From Macrococcoides equi (GTDB taxonomy: Bacteria > Bacillota > Bacilli > Staphylococcales > Staphylococcaceae), in assembly GCF_047425865.1 (NCBI RefSeq), contig NZ_CP179735.1: a DNA stretch of 64,000 bases; one strand, written 5' to 3'. Both the position numbers and the translations under genes were made by a program. Below the pieces are notes generated by a model that worked only from the letters and a program-made list of their open reading frames with translations, ran no database searches and had not been told where the DNA came from. Of the stretch, positions 44,106 to 52,406 are shown in pieces (within the stretch, counting starts at the first letter, position 1; the number at the start of each line of letters is the position of its first letter).

Positions 44106-45429
44106 ATCCTGTTAATATATCACCTTTAGGATAGCTATAAAGTTGTTTATTTGGTTTAGAGAATGTGAGCACGATGGTAAGAACTCCTACTTTACCAATC
44201 ATCATCATGAGAATAATCAGTAGTTTACCGATTACGGATAGTTTTCCGGTAATCCCCATTGTAAGTCCCACAGTACCAAACGCAGATATGACTTCAAACA
44301 TTAGAGGTAGGAAAGGTAGCTTTGGTTCAGCTAATACTAATGCGAAGACTATTGTAAAGCAAAAACCTGAGCTTAGTACAGCAATTGCCAAACTTTTAAA
44401 CAGAAATCTTGAATCAATAGCTCGTTTAAATAAACTTAAATGTTCACGCTGTTTTATATAACTTAATGTTCCGAGGATAATAACGACAGCTGTCGTTAAT
44501 TTAATCCCGCCGGCTGTTGACGTAGATCCTCCTCCAATAAACATCAAAAGCATCATTATTAAAATGGTAGGGGGCGTTAATGCACCGATGTCAACTGTAT
44601 TAAATCCAGCTGTACGAGTTGTAATAGCTTGGAAATAAGCCATCTGAAACTGATCGAAAGTTGAATGTCCACCAAGTGTCGATTTATTACCATATTCTAA
44701 TATGAATATAATAAGTGTAGCAAAAAAGTTAATGGCTAACGTACTGACAAGCATGACTTTTGTGTGCACGCGCAGTTTATGAAAGTGCTTCGTCTTATAT
44801 AAGTCCAGAATTACCGTGAACCCTAACCCTCCAATAATGATTAAGCTGGTAATGATAAAATTGATAATCGGATTGGTCTGATATTGCACTAAATTATCAC
44901 TATGCAATGCAAATCCGGCATTATTAAATGCGCTGACTGCCGTGAAGATACTATTGTAGATACCTCTATGTAGTCCAAGTTTTGGCACCCATTCCATAGC
45001 AAGTAATACTGCACCGATGCTTTCAAAGATTAAGCTGACAAAGAATAAAATCAGTACAAGACGTAATATCCCGCCTGTATTCTGCTGGTTTAAGGCTTCG
45101 GTTGCTAATGAACGACCTTTAAATCCTACTTTTTTACCTAACATGATAAAGACGATCATCGCTAAAGTAATGATACCTAGTCCCCCTGCCTGAATAAGCA
45201 GCATAATGATTGTATATCCTACATGGTTAAAGTGTTCGGTGATATCAATCGTTGCAAGACCGGTAACTGTAAATGCACTTGTCGCAATGAACAGACAATC
45301 TACGAAAGATGTCGGCTGTTTTTGTGCAAAGGGCATATATAATAGCAATGTACCGATAATTAAAAAGACAAGAAATGCACTGATAATAACTAAATAAGGG
45401 TTTTTAAATCTAAATCTATGCTTATTCAT
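44104..45429 (-). CDS. ktrB: KtrB/TrkH-type potassium transporter membrane subunit
   Basis: 441 aa with the four M1-P-M2 repeats of the Trk/Ktr family. The selectivity-filter loops are visible: TVTGL at about 54-58, NNAGF at about 168-172, TRTAGF near 270, and GTVGLT near 391. It imports K+ (often with Na+) and needs a cytosolic KtrA/C-type RCK subunit, which is not encoded beside it. I see no ydaO-type riboswitch in the short leader. KtrB and KtrD cannot be told apart here. Confidence 0.9.
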   Translation of the reverse strand: MNKHRFRFKNPYLVIISAFLVFLIIGTLLLYMPFAQKQPTSFVDCLFIATSAFTVTGLATIDITEHFNHVGYTIIMLLIQAGGLGIITLAMIVFIMLGKKVGFKGRSLATEALNQQNTGGILRLVLILFFVSLIFESIGAVLLAMEWVPKLGLHRGIYNSIFTAVSAFNNAGFALHSDNLVQYQTNPIINFIITSLIIIGGLGFTVILDLYKTKHFHKLRVHTKVMLVSTLAINFFATLIIFILEYGNKSTLGGHSTFDQFQMAYFQAITTRTAGFNTVDIGALTPPTILIMMLLMFIGGGSTSTAGGIKLTTAVVIILGTLSYIKQREHLSLFKRAIDSRFLFKSLAIAVLSSGFCFTIVFALVLAEPKLPFLPLMFEVISAFGTVGLTMGITGKLSVIGKLLIILMMMIGKVGVLTIVLTFSKPNKQLYSYPKGDILTG

Positions 45430-45577
45430 TTTTAAACCTCTTTATTGTTAACTTAAGTAAATATAGCGTACATGAATTGTATGGAAATTACAATTTGTTT
45501 TTAAGGTAAGAAGAAATTTTTATTTTAAAGAAAAGTGTAAAAAATATATCTTGAAATAAATGGTATAAGGTATATGC

Positions 45578-45602
45578 TTAAATCGTAATTATTACGATTT
45601 AA
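45578..45602. promoter_or_regulatory. Zur box (zinc-responsive operator)
   Basis: A perfect 12-1-12 palindrome, TTAAATCGTAAT-T-ATTACGATTTAA. Its core matches the Gram-positive Zur consensus AAATCGTAATNATTACGATT exactly and differs from Fur (TGATAAT) and PerR (TTATAAT) boxes. It ends 13 bp before the start codon of the secreted repeat protein. Confidence 0.85.
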
Positions 45603-45615
45603 GAGGAGAGATCAT

Positions 45616-46500
45616 ATGAAAATTCAGTATCAAAAGTATTATTAAGTTCAGCTATGATGTTTGGAGTAGTGGCACCGATTCAATCACAAATTGTTCAAGC
45701 AGAAACTACTGTAGCCTGCAACAGTTGTTTTAAATGATGAAAATGCGGAAGTAATCAGTAATACAGAAATTACTTTGGTGAACGGAAATGATACAATCAA
45801 AGCAGTGACAGATGCTCAAGGTAAAGCTACTTTTAATAACGTAAAAAGCAATGTCATGTATAAAATCTATGTATCAGGCATTGAAATGAAGAATGCTTAT
45901 GCCAAAAGCGGACAGGATGTAAGGGTATCAGTAGAACTTGCTCAATTAGAACAAGCTAAACAACAAGGTGTGACTTTTAATGCATACGTCATTAATAACA
46001 AATATCAATATGTTAAAAATCAAAACGTAAAACTGATTGATATTACGAGTGGTCGTAAAGTATTTGCACAAAAGAAAACTAATCAATACGGAAAAGCAAG
46101 TTTTACAAAGTTACCTGTTGAACGTAACTTTGCAGTATATATTAATGGGATTAACCAAGGTTACACAATTCGTGGTGTAGAAGGTACAACATTAAACAAT
46201 ACGTTCTATGTTAATAAAAAAGGTGCTTATAAATATAATGTCGCGACACAACCTGCCAAAGTGGTTGTCGTTGATGAAAATGCACAAGAGCTTAAAAATC
46301 AAAAAGTAGACTTATATCGTGGTACGGAAAAAGTAAGATCACAAAAAACAAAATCAAATGGTTCTGCGCAATTTACTAATAAGATTACTGTAGGTACACA
46401 GTACAATATTTATGTTAATAATAAAAAGATTGCCAATAAATTTGTACGTTCAGGTGAGACAACTTATGTTTATTTAACAGCTAAGGAAATTAGAAAATAA
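45616..46500 (+). pseudogene. Zinc-regulated secreted repeat protein, frameshifted
   Basis: ATG at 45616 after AAGAGGAGAG. Two apparent 1-base losses interrupt the frame: one in the A-run near 45619-45624, one in the C-run near 45714-45716. Correcting both gives a signal peptide (VLLSSAMMFGVVAPIQSQIVQAE) and three related modules of about 75-85 residues, each with a pattern like T..NG.A.F....G..Y.IYV.G, resembling Cna-B or carboxypeptidase-regulatory Ig-like folds. The intact frame is 45775-46500. There is no LPXTG motif, so the product would be secreted. A perfect Zur box suggests induction by zinc starvation. Sequencing error in homopolymers is as likely as a real pseudogene. Confidence 0.7.
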
Positions 46501-46516
46501 TATTATTAAATATTTC

Positions 46517-46552
46517 AGAACATACTTTTATAGGTATGTTCTTTTATTTTTA
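46517..46552 (+). terminator. Terminator
   Basis: AGAACATAC (46517-46525) pairs with GTATGTTCT (46534-46542), then TTTATTTTT. Confidence 0.85.
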
Positions 46553-46640
46553 GTTTATCTTTTAACACAATCTTAACTTTAGCTTTAATACGAACTCCTT
46601 TATAATCAACTATGAAACTTACAGACTAAGGATGTTATAG

Positions 46641-47285
46641 ATGAATTATTTTATTGTTGGAGATATACATGGCTGTTATCATACACTGAAGAAAATATTA
46701 AAGCACTGGGAACCTGATGATGCACAGTTAATCTTTGTTGGTGATTATATCAACAAGGGAAAACATTCCAAAGAGGTTGTTCAGTATGTAAGACAACTGC
46801 AAAAGGATTATCCTTCAACAAAGTGTATTATGGGTAATCATGAATATCAGATGGCGCAGTATATCTTTAATCATACGCCTAAAACCCAAATGAAAGATAA
46901 CTATAAAAATACATTAACTCATTATGATTTGCGCAATAAATTTATCGATGATGCAAAGTGGATGAGAGATTTACCGATGTACTACGAGAACGGTACACTC
47001 TTTGTTTCACATGCAGGTGTGAATTTTTTAGGGTTCAGGAAGTTTAACCAGGACAGCAGGTGGAGTGTATTAAGATTTCGCGGGAAGTTAAAGAAGATGA
47101 AGAAACTCCAGGTCATCGGACATACGCCAACTGAGGTCGGTAAGCCCGTTTACATGAAAAAGTATCATGTATTAAATGTCGATGCAGGGGCAGGCAACCA
47201 TGATGCACTTGCCGCTGTGTTAATTAATAAACAGGGTAAGTTAGTAAAAACTTATATCGAAAAAGTACTAAAAAGTGATTATTAA
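46641..47285 (+). CDS. Metallophosphoesterase, PrpE/ApaH-like serine/threonine phosphatase family
   Basis: 214 aa. The binuclear metal motifs are complete: GDIHG at about 7-11, GDYINKG at about 34-40, GNHE at about 65-68, and the later HAG and GHTP His residues. The fold covers protein phosphatases and bis(5'-nucleosyl)-tetraphosphatases; which substrate it uses cannot be read here. It is monocistronic with a terminator downstream and a TATAAT-like -10 near 46601. Confidence 0.87.
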   Translation: MNYFIVGDIHGCYHTLKKILKHWEPDDAQLIFVGDYINKGKHSKEVVQYVRQLQKDYPSTKCIMGNHEYQMAQYIFNHTPKTQMKDNYKNTLTHYDLRNKFIDDAKWMRDLPMYYENGTLFVSHAGVNFLGFRKFNQDSRWSVLRFRGKLKKMKKLQVIGHTPTEVGKPVYMKKYHVLNVDAGAGNHDALAAVLINKQGKLVKTYIEKVLKSDY

Positions 47286-47316
47286 AAAAAGTGGACCGCA
47301 CGGTCCACTTTTTTTA
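47284..47316. terminator. Bidirectional terminator
   Basis: AAGTGGACCG / CGGTCCACTT stem with CA loop, A-run and T-run on either side. Between convergent genes. Confidence 0.9.
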
Positions 47317-47547
47317 TCCCATATTTTGAACACTCTTAGGAGTGATTTTAACGATTTTATCGATATTGATTGTACATGTTGCATTTTCTTCATTAATAGG
47401 TAAAAATCCTGTTTCATTAAGATCTACTTTTTTCATGAAGTTATTAAATGCGATTTTTTCATCTGTCGTAAAAAATTCTTGATGGTGAACTGTTTCTCCG
47501 TTGTCTAATTGAATTTCAATTGTTAAATAATTGCTTTCAGCATCCAT
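47314..47547 (-). CDS. Hypothetical small protein
   Basis: 77 aa, acidic, soluble, no cysteine pair or membrane segment. AAAGGAGC lies upstream of the ATG. It is divergent from cadC across the first CadC operator. No family is recognised. Confidence 0.6.
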   Translation of the reverse strand: MDAESNYLTIEIQLDNGETVHHQEFFTTDEKIAFNNFMKKVDLNETGFLPINEENATCTINIDKIVKITPKSVQNMG

Positions 47548-47627
47548 TTGAAATAAAAGCTCCTTTAAATAATATTATGATTTTCTTCAGTAATTGATAT
47601 TCCCGCATAGCATCATAATAAACATAA

Positions 47628-47691
47628 CATTCAAATGATTGTTTGAATGATAGATATATAGTACAATACATTCAAACAATCATTTGAATGA
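47628..47691. promoter_or_regulatory. cadCA promoter with two CadC/ArsR-type operators
   Basis: Two palindromic operators, ACATTCAAATGATTGTTTGA at 47628 and ACATTCAAACAATCATTTGA at 47668, are reverse complements of each other. Between them is a promoter with -35 TTGTTT (47639-47644), a 17-base spacer and -10 TACAAT (47662-47667). The left operator overlaps the -35, the right one lies over the start region. Confidence 0.85.
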
Positions 47692-47700
47692 GGTGGAATA

Positions 47701-48060
47701 ATGCGTGATGATGTGTGTGATATCTATATTTATGATCAGGAGAAGGTCGACCGCATTAAATTACAGCAAAACTTAGTAAATCTTGAATCTGTTCGCATAA
47801 TCTATAAAGCATTAGCTGATGAAAAGCGTATCAGGATTTGCTTTAGTTTATTGCTGGAAGATGAATTATGTGTGTGTGATTTGGCGAATATTTTAGGCGC
47901 AAGTGTTGCGACGACAAGTCATCATTTAAGATATTTACATCAGGCGAAAGTGCTGGATTTCAGAAAGGAAGGTAAAAATGCCTTTTACCGTTTGAAAGAT
48001 GATCATATCAAAACGTTGATTCGCACAGCTTTAGCCCATGGGAGTGAGACTGATGAGTAA
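47701..48060 (+). CDS. cadC: ArsR/SmtB family metal-responsive repressor CadC
   Basis: 119 aa winged-helix repressor that leaves DNA when Cd(II), Pb(II) or Zn(II) binds. The N-terminal Cys (DVC, residue 5) and the ELCVCD motif in the metal-binding helix (about 57-62) form the Cys-rich site of CadC. The recognition helix region is SVATTSHHLRYL. It overlaps cadA by 8 bp and is preceded by two matching operators, so it represses its own operon. Confidence 0.93.
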   Translation: MRDDVCDIYIYDQEKVDRIKLQQNLVNLESVRIIYKALADEKRIRICFSLLLEDELCVCDLANILGASVATTSHHLRYLHQAKVLDFRKEGKNAFYRLKDDHIKTLIRTALAHGSETDE

Positions 48061-50122
48061 ATCACATGAATATCGTTTAGAGGGTTTAAGTTGCACCAAC
48101 TGTGCAGCAAAATTCGTGAAAAATATTGAAGAGATTCCTGGCGTTGAAGCGGTTGACCTTAACTTTGGTGCAGCGAAACTGAATGTTGCAGGAAGTGTGA
48201 CGGTTGAGCAATTAGAAGCAGCAGGTAAGTTTGATCATATTAAAGTGCGTCCTGCAAATGAACGAATTACACAACGTACTCATTTTTATAAAGATAAAGC
48301 GAATTTACCCTTTGCAGTAGCACTAGTATTGTTTGTCATTGGTTTTGTGCTGAGTCACATATTTGGAGAAGATATCTGGTATGTGCACGGACTTTTTATT
48401 TTGACTATTATTACTGGAGGATATTCACTCTTTAAAGAAGGATTATCTCAACTCTTTAAATTAAACTTTGATATGAATGTACTGATGACGGTTGCAATTA
48501 CCGGTGCCACATTGATTGGCGAAATGTACGAAGGGGCCATGGTTGTCCTGTTATTTTCAATAAGCGAAGCGTTAGAAACTTATGCGATGGAGAAATCTCG
48601 TAATAGTATACAGAGCCTAATTGATTTATCACCTGAAGTTGCGCTAAAGCTTGTCGGGAACAACTACCAGGAAACACCGGTTGAAGCGTTAGCGATCGGG
48701 GATATCGTACGCATATTACCAGGAAAAAAGGTACCGATTGATGGCATCGTATTATGTGGACAGAGTAATGTCAATCAGGCGAGTATTACGGGAGAAAGTA
48801 TACCGGTCGTAAAATCAGAAAATGATACAGTATTCTCAGGCACATTGAATGAATCAGCTCAACTTGATATCCGAGTGACGAAACGGAGTCATGAGACAAA
48901 GCTTGCACAGATGATTCATTTAGTGGAAGAAGCACAAAGCAAAAAAGCGCCAACGCAACAATTTGTTGATCGTTTCGCAAAATATTACACACCGCTGATT
49001 ATCCTCATTGCATTACTGGTTATTGTTGTTCCATCGCTATTCGGTGGAGACTTTAAACACTATCTATATCAAGGATTATCGGTACTTGTTATAGGATGTC
49101 CATGTGCGCTGGTTGTCTCTACGCCTGTAGCGATTGTTACAGCAATCGGAAGTGCTGCACGTAATGGCATACTTATTAAAGGTGGCGTTCATCTAGAGAA
49201 TGCCGGACGTATTGATACAGTAGCCTTTGACAAAACTGGCACACTTACAAAAGGTGAACCAGTAGTTGTTGAACGCGTAGATTTAGTTGATTTATCTAAA
49301 GAAGATTTAAATGTTGCCTATTCATTAGAGAAAGATGCAGGACATCCGTTATCAAAAGCCATTGTGGATAGTCTTAAAGATCAGCGTTTTGTTGATATTA
49401 CTGACTATGAAGTTGTGACTGCGCATGGCGTTCAGGCGATCTTTCGTGGTACAAAATATCGTATCGGGAAGCGTAAGTTCTTTAATATCAATGAAAGTGA
49501 TGCGCATATTATTGACAATATTGAACGACCTGGGGCGACGAAAGTCTTATTTGGTACTGAAAATATGGTCAAGGCCATCTTCTTTATCCAGGATACTCTT
49601 AGAGATGAAGCGGAAAGTGTAATCAATGCATTGAATCAACAAGGTATTGATACAATCATGCTAACAGGTGATTATAGAGATGTTGCTGATGCGATTTGCA
49701 CTAAATTAGCAATCAAACATGCGCATTCAGAGTTATTACCTGAAGATAAACTGAAATTAATTAAAGATTATCAAGCGCAGCAACATCATATAGCGATGGT
49801 TGGTGATGGCGTAAATGATGCACCAGCACTGGTTCAAGCTGACGTCGGATTTTCTATGGGTGGTGCTGCAACAGACACAGCGATCGAGACAGCAGATATT
49901 ACGTTTATGAAAGATGATTTAAGTGATTTGCCAAAAGTGATCCAACTTAGTAAACGTGCGTTAAAGATCATTAAACAAAATATCAGTTTTGCCTTAGCGC
50001 TTAAACTGATTGCTATACTGCTCGTTATACCTGGCTGGTTAACACTATGGATTGCTATCTTTGCAGATATGGGAGCGACCTTACTGGTTACACTAAATAG
50101 TTTAAGGTTAATTAAGAAGTAA
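48053..50122 (+). CDS. cadA: Heavy-metal-exporting P1B-type ATPase CadA
   Basis: 689 aa. The N-terminal metal-binding domain has GLSCTNC (Cys14, Cys17). Membrane motif CPC is at 349-351, phosphorylated Asp393 in DKTGTLTKG, the HP motif in AGHPLSKAI, and GDGVNDAPAL in the hinge. CPC and the association with CadC point to export of Cd(II), Zn(II) or Pb(II). The ATG at 48053 follows GGAGTGAG; an earlier in-frame ATG at 48038 would lengthen the overlap with cadC. Confidence 0.93.
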   Translation: MSKSHEYRLEGLSCTNCAAKFVKNIEEIPGVEAVDLNFGAAKLNVAGSVTVEQLEAAGKFDHIKVRPANERITQRTHFYKDKANLPFAVALVLFVIGFVLSHIFGEDIWYVHGLFILTIITGGYSLFKEGLSQLFKLNFDMNVLMTVAITGATLIGEMYEGAMVVLLFSISEALETYAMEKSRNSIQSLIDLSPEVALKLVGNNYQETPVEALAIGDIVRILPGKKVPIDGIVLCGQSNVNQASITGESIPVVKSENDTVFSGTLNESAQLDIRVTKRSHETKLAQMIHLVEEAQSKKAPTQQFVDRFAKYYTPLIILIALLVIVVPSLFGGDFKHYLYQGLSVLVIGCPCALVVSTPVAIVTAIGSAARNGILIKGGVHLENAGRIDTVAFDKTGTLTKGEPVVVERVDLVDLSKEDLNVAYSLEKDAGHPLSKAIVDSLKDQRFVDITDYEVVTAHGVQAIFRGTKYRIGKRKFFNINESDAHIIDNIERPGATKVLFGTENMVKAIFFIQDTLRDEAESVINALNQQGIDTIMLTGDYRDVADAICTKLAIKHAHSELLPEDKLKLIKDYQAQQHHIAMVGDGVNDAPALVQADVGFSMGGAATDTAIETADITFMKDDLSDLPKVIQLSKRALKIIKQNISFALALKLIAILLVIPGWLTLWIAIFADMGATLLVTLNSLRLIKK

Positions 50123-50219
50123 TGTGAGATATATGGCGACATCCTTAAAACTGTAAAATGATACATCGTGCGTTATAATGGATTTAAGTATAGTGAGAAT
50201 GAATGAAGAGGTGAATGAC

Positions 50220-51335
50220 ATGCGCATCGGAATCATTGGTGCAGGGATTGGTGGTCTTACAGCTGCAATTGCTCTTAAAGCACAAGGTCATGAAGTTGAG
50301 ATATTTGAGAAGCGCCATGTACTTAAACAGCTGGGTGTCGGCTTAGGTATTGGGGGCAATGCGATTCGGGCATTAAAGCAGTTTGGTATAGATGCGGCGA
50401 TTCGTGAGAAGGGGAAAGTGCTCCTTGAATGCCAATTTAGAACTGAGCGTGATGATTTACTGAATACATTAATGCTTTCTTTATCTGAAGAAGAGAATGT
50501 GACGATACAGCGTGCCGATCTGCATGATATTTTATTAGAGTATAACCGTGCGCCTATTCATTTAATTAAAGATGTCATCCGCATCAAAGATTATGCAAAC
50601 CCGACTTTAGTACTGCAAGATGGTTCAAAGTTTCATTATGATCTTATCATCGCTGCAGATGGCATCCATTCTAATATCAGACGTCAAATGTATACTTCAA
50701 GTGATGCAATCTATCAAGGTTATACGTGCTTTAGAGGAACAAGTATCAACGTAGGCATCGATGATAAAGCTGCCATCGAATATTGGGGAGAAGCGGGTAG
50801 ATTTGGAATCGTACCGTTAAAGGATAATCAAGTGTACTGGTTTTGCTGTATGAACGCTAAAGAACGTGATCCGGAATTTAGAAACTATAATAAGAAGAAA
50901 TTAATGCATTACTTCAAGGACTTTCCAGACGAAGTCAAGGAAACTATTGCCCAAACCATTGGTGATCCTGTACATCATGATATATATGACATCAATCCGT
51001 TGAAATCATTCCATAAAGGGCGTGTCGTGTTGATAGGTGATGCTGCACATGCTACTACGCCTAATATGGGACAAGGTGCGTCGCTTGCAATTGAAGATGC
51101 CGTTTGCCTTGCAAATCAGATTAAACATTACCCACTTGATGAAGCATTGAAGGTATATGACAATTTAAGTGTTAAGCATACTAAAAAAGTCATCTTAAAA
51201 TCTCGTAAGATTGGTCAATCCGCACAACTTGAGAACAAACTATTGATCAATGCAAGAAATCGTGCACTGAGACGTATCCCTGCATCATTACTGGAAAGGC
51301 AGACATTCTTCTTAAGTCATCGTCATATCAATTAA
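50220..51335 (+). CDS. FAD-dependent monooxygenase
   Basis: 371 aa. Group A flavin hydroxylase fold: FAD-binding GAGIGGLTAA at about 7-16, the internal DG motif AADGIHSNIRR near 150-160, and GDAAHATTPNMGQGASLAIEDA near 272-293. These enzymes hydroxylate small aromatic molecules using NAD(P)H and oxygen; substrate unknown. ATG at 50220 is 6 bases after GAGGTG; a reading from 50178 lacks a site. It is separated from cadA by about 100 bp and is probably independent. Confidence 0.87.
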   Translation: MRIGIIGAGIGGLTAAIALKAQGHEVEIFEKRHVLKQLGVGLGIGGNAIRALKQFGIDAAIREKGKVLLECQFRTERDDLLNTLMLSLSEEENVTIQRADLHDILLEYNRAPIHLIKDVIRIKDYANPTLVLQDGSKFHYDLIIAADGIHSNIRRQMYTSSDAIYQGYTCFRGTSINVGIDDKAAIEYWGEAGRFGIVPLKDNQVYWFCCMNAKERDPEFRNYNKKKLMHYFKDFPDEVKETIAQTIGDPVHHDIYDINPLKSFHKGRVVLIGDAAHATTPNMGQGASLAIEDAVCLANQIKHYPLDEALKVYDNLSVKHTKKVILKSRKIGQSAQLENKLLINARNRALRRIPASLLERQTFFLSHRHIN

Positions 51336-51373
51336 AAAGTGTCGCACTTCTATAGAGAAGTGTGACACTTTCT
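51336..51373. terminator. Terminator
   Basis: 16-bp stem with one G-U pair (AAAGTGTCGCACTTCT with its complement) followed by CTG, so the T-run is short. Confidence 0.7.
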
Positions 51374-51397
51374 GTAATCTGGTATTAAAATTTTCGC

Positions 51398-51826
51398 TTA
51401 TTGTCTAGTGACTTTCATATTTTGAATTTCAGTATCTAAGTTGTTATCTAACACTTCAAAGAATCCCATCAGAAAACGGATTTTACCACGATATTCATAT
51501 TCATTAAAAATCAGTGGCATCACGTCATTAGGATGTACTGGATTTTGTTCGATAGCGTAATCGATATTATCGAAATAATTAAGCACATCATGGATTGATA
51601 ACGTGTGACCTTTTTCCATAAATAGGTCGTAATCACCGATTGAATCTTTATGTTGTGCTAAACCTTCATGGTAGCCATATGCTATCTGTAGTAAATTATA
51701 CTTAATACTTTTGAACTTAGAGCCGAAATTATAGTTGAATTGCGATGAACTTAACTTCTTAATCTGATTTAATAGTTCATCTCTTGAATTTTTAACTTCC
51801 GAATAGATTTGATTATTGTTATTCAT
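51398..51826 (-). CDS. Hypothetical protein
   Basis: 142 aa, soluble, mostly helical with Asn- and Asp-rich segments. It may be a remote four-helix DinB-like protein (helical layout), but the metal His triad is not evident. ATG at 51826 is 6 bases after GAGGTG; the GTG at 51835 is less likely. Confidence 0.55.
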   Translation of the reverse strand: MNNNNQIYSEVKNSRDELLNQIKKLSSSQFNYNFGSKFKSIKYNLLQIAYGYHEGLAQHKDSIGDYDLFMEKGHTLSIHDVLNYFDNIDYAIEQNPVHPNDVMPLIFNEYEYRGKIRFLMGFFEVLDNNLDTEIQNMKVTRQ

Positions 51827-51899
51827 CCGATTCACCTCACAGTTTGATAGTTACTTATACCCTGAAAGAATTATTTTATGACATTAAAAAGGAGAAACT

Positions 51900-52406
51900 A
51901 TGCAAAATTCATTAATAAAAGAATTAAGAAGCTTATATACAGGCGAAGGATTTTCAAGCGCTGCATTCTTTCTGATATGGCTATATTGCTGTTTTAATCA
52001 TGAGTATCAGCATATCGCAAGGCAACTTCATATTGCATTACCGTTTATAGTATTATGTTTAATGCTCGGAATAGGGACATATTTCTGGAAGCTGATGCTA
52101 AGTCGCGTGATAAGTGGACAAAAGATGATGCTAACACCAAGTCAGAAAAAGTTATTTTTAACTTTAGAAAACATATCTATTATCTTACTGGTAATCTGTA
52201 GTATACTTTTTATCCATGCTTTATTTTCAAAGCAATCATATATTGGATTAAGTTTTTTTATTACAGGTTTTGCAATTGTAGAATATATCAATTATTATCA
52301 TACACGCTTATCATATTTAACACCGAGAGAATTTCGTGCATTATTAAAACATAGAAGACTCAGGAAATCACATTTAAATCGTGTATTGCATGAAGGGGGT
52401 AAATAA
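51900..52406 (+). CDS. Hypothetical membrane protein
   Basis: 168 aa with about four hydrophobic helices (about 18-33, 43-61, 92-106, 112-130) and a basic C-terminus (LKHRRLRKSH). An AAAGGAGAA site precedes the ATG. The stop overlaps the helicase start by 1 bp, so the two are translated together. No family recognised. Confidence 0.65.
   Translation: MQNSLIKELRSLYTGEGFSSAAFFLIWLYCCFNHEYQHIARQLHIALPFIVLCLMLGIGTYFWKLMLSRVISGQKMMLTPSQKKLFLTLENISIILLVICSILFIHALFSKQSYIGLSFFITGFAIVEYINYYHTRLSYLTPREFRALLKHRRLRKSHLNRVLHEGGK

Noticed and set aside
45430..45577. c-di-AMP (ydaO) riboswitch before the ktrB-like gene
   Set aside because: The leader is short and A/T-rich and the conserved riboswitch helices are not visible.
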